From the NCBI RefSeq assembly GCF_000163055.2, contig NC_022111.1, forward strand, positions 434,001-498,000: a stretch of DNA of 64,000 nucleotides. The letters are read 5' to 3'. Shown here in pieces: positions 62,812 through 64,000 of this stretch. A program made the translations under genes and the position numbers. The notes beneath the pieces were generated by a model. That model worked only from the letters and a program-made list of their open reading frames with translations, ran no database searches and had not been told where the DNA came from. The stretch comes from Prevotella sp. oral taxon 299 str. F0039. GTDB lineage: Bacteria > Bacteroidota > Bacteroidia > Bacteroidales > Bacteroidaceae. Positions within the stretch are counted from its first letter, which is position 1. Each line of letters opens with the position of its first letter.

Positions 62812-62818
62812 AAACAAT

Positions 62819-63880
62819 ATGGCTTTTCTTTACACACTTTTATTGGTGGTTTTTTATCTTATTGCTATAACAAAAACACAGTTAAGTATTTCTAAGCAAA
62901 AGAAAATGTTGTTTTTTACATTATCTTTCTTGGTATTATGTATTACATTAAGAGAAGGATGGCCTGATGAAGGAATATATATATTAGCATTTGAAAGGGC
63001 CCCAAACTTATTTGATATAACTTTTAATGAGAAGCCTTTTGGTTATGCAGAAAAGGGTTATTTTTATTTAGCATCGTTTGTTAAGTTTGTATATAATGAC
63101 TCTCGTTTCTATTTATTTAGTATGGGAGCTCTTTCTATGTATCTTCTTTACAAATCGTTAACTAAATATTGTCTTCTACCTTTGCTAGGGTTGTGCGATT
63201 ACATTGCTCGATTTTTGTTAAATAGAGACTTTACACAAATGCGTTCGTCGCTTGCTATATTGCTTATAATATTTGCAATCGACAATATTTACAAACGAAA
63301 ACCACTTAAATATTTTGCAGTTGTATTTCTTGCTTATCAATTTCATACAATGGCTTTGATAGCAGTTCCACTTTATTTCTTATATAAATTACCATTAAAT
63401 AAAAAGATTGTAATAATAAGTATTGCTTCTACTTTTGTATTATCTCAAACCTTTACAGGAGAAATTTCTGGTTATGTAGATTCGTATAGTAAAGATTTAA
63501 GTTATTCAGTATATACTCGTGGAGAATATAAAGAAGCAGCATTAGGACTTGCTAATCCAATGATTTATTTTCAGTTAGCAATTCTTTTGTATTTCACCTT
63601 TAAAGGAAAAGCTATTAAACGGCTAACGCCACATTATAAACTTTTGCAAATGGCTTATTTATATTCTACACTTACACTTATATTGTTTTGTAATTATACG
63701 GCATTAAGTGGTAGAACTTCCACCATGTTTGCAACAGTAGAAATGTTTATACTTCCTTTTATTGGTCAATCTATTTCTAAAAAATATCGTGTTATATATT
63801 ATTTTGTACTTGGCTTTGTATTTATTTACTTCTTTGTAAGCAAGTACCAAGCGGCTATAACAATGATGGAACAGGGATAA
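62819..63880 (+). CDS. wzy: EpsG-family polysaccharide polymerase (Wzy)
   Basis: A 353-residue membrane protein with about nine to ten hydrophobic segments. The phrase LREGWPDEGIY (about 41-51), RDFTQMRSSLAI (about 138-149) and YQFHTMALIAVPLYFL (about 177-192) are typical of the EpsG family, which polymerises repeat units at the outer face of the inner membrane. It is expected to work with Wzx. Confidence 0.88.
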   Translation: MAFLYTLLLVVFYLIAITKTQLSISKQKKMLFFTLSFLVLCITLREGWPDEGIYILAFERAPNLFDITFNEKPFGYAEKGYFYLASFVKFVYNDSRFYLFSMGALSMYLLYKSLTKYCLLPLLGLCDYIARFLLNRDFTQMRSSLAILLIIFAIDNIYKRKPLKYFAVVFLAYQFHTMALIAVPLYFLYKLPLNKKIVIISIASTFVLSQTFTGEISGYVDSYSKDLSYSVYTRGEYKEAALGLANPMIYFQLAILLYFTFKGKAIKRLTPHYKLLQMAYLYSTLTLILFCNYTALSGRTSTMFATVEMFILPFIGQSISKKYRVIYYFVLGFVFIYFFVSKYQAAITMMEQG

Positions 63881-63907
63881 TAAGAAAATAAACAAAACAA
63901 ACTAGCT

Positions 63908-64000
63908 ATGAATATTATTATTATTACCCCTCGTTTGTCCTATGGAGGAGCAGAACATGTTGCAATAATGTTGGCTAATGAATTTGTAAAAAGAGGACAT
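63908..64000 (+). CDS. GT4 glycosyltransferase, N-terminal part only
   Basis: ATG at 63908 opens a frame that runs off the window edge. The 31 visible residues, including ITPRLSYGGAEHVAIMLAN, are the standard GGAE start of family 4 (GT-B) glycosyltransferases. It continues the polysaccharide operon to the right. Confidence 0.85.
   Translation, partial: MNIIIITPRLSYGGAEHVAIMLANEFVKRGH

Larger units (their letters stand above)
60720..62845 (+). repeat. Tandem duplication of about 1.1 kb
   Basis: The unit 60720-61731 (GT2 copy 1 plus the wzy start remnant) is matched by 61837-62845 (GT2 copy 2 plus the true wzy start). About 105 nt of unique DNA lie between the units. Longest identity spans roughly the first 400 bases of each GT2 gene and about the last 60. 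Confidence 0.85.

Overview
The window is AT-rich DNA from a member of the Bacteroidota, most likely the Bacteroidales and probably a Prevotella-like species. The evidence is the recurring Bacteroidota promoter -7 box (TAnnTTTG, usually TACCTTTG or TATCTTTG), the near absence of Shine-Dalgarno sequences before host genes, a class III fructose-1,6-bisphosphatase, a serine palmitoyltransferase-type enzyme, a fimbrillin-like lipoprotein, and DUF4422 and LicD genes in a surface polysaccharide locus. All calls come from reading the sequence; no database search was run.

Positions 1 to about 27.4 kb are most of a tailed, HK97-fold siphovirus-type prophage whose left end lies outside the window. The order is a replication module (end of a family A DNA polymerase, primase-helicase of the VapE type, VRR-NUC nuclease, SNF2-type helicase, RHH-like protein, HNH nuclease). 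Next comes a 0.7 kb non-coding region packed with TGTGACAAT repeats. After it come packaging and head genes (TerS, TerL, portal, protease, capsid), connector and tail genes (tape measure, large tail protein, collagen-like fibre), two membrane proteins including a likely holin, a DUF5675-type protein, an adenine methylase, a small anchored protein, and a convergent tyrosine integrase at 26296-27384 that marks the right end.

Positions 27.5 to 53.5 kb are host chromosome. There is an mltG / gph-DUF421 divergent pair, an ftsE-like gene without ftsX beside it, lysC, a membrane glycosyltransferase with an unrecognised partner, and fbp. A DNA cytosine methyltransferase follows, facing a decayed restriction endonuclease gene. 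Then come a fimbrillin-like lipoprotein followed by an unlisted 50-residue ORF, ferritin, a DEAD-box helicase, and the lon-tgt-lptF/G cluster. The region ends with trmN6, a DagK-family lipid kinase divergent from the sphingolipid enzyme spt, and tRNA-Pro(TGG) with a clear promoter and terminator.

Positions 54.0 kb to the right edge are a surface polysaccharide (capsule or O-antigen-like) operon: glf, wzx, licD, a GDPD-like protein, tagD, a GT2, a DUF4422 enzyme, two nearly identical GT2 genes from a recent tandem duplication, an EpsG-type wzy and the start of a GT4. Adjacent licD, tagD and GDPD-like genes suggest a glycan decorated with glycerol phosphate or a similar phosphodiester.

The observations most worth following are the repeat-rich phage intergenic region, the frameshifted restriction gene with a 45-bp near-perfect palindrome upstream, the unlisted small ORF after the lipoprotein, the licD-GDPD-tagD unit with a G8 tract at the GDPD active site, and the GT2 duplication that left a truncated copy of the wzy start.
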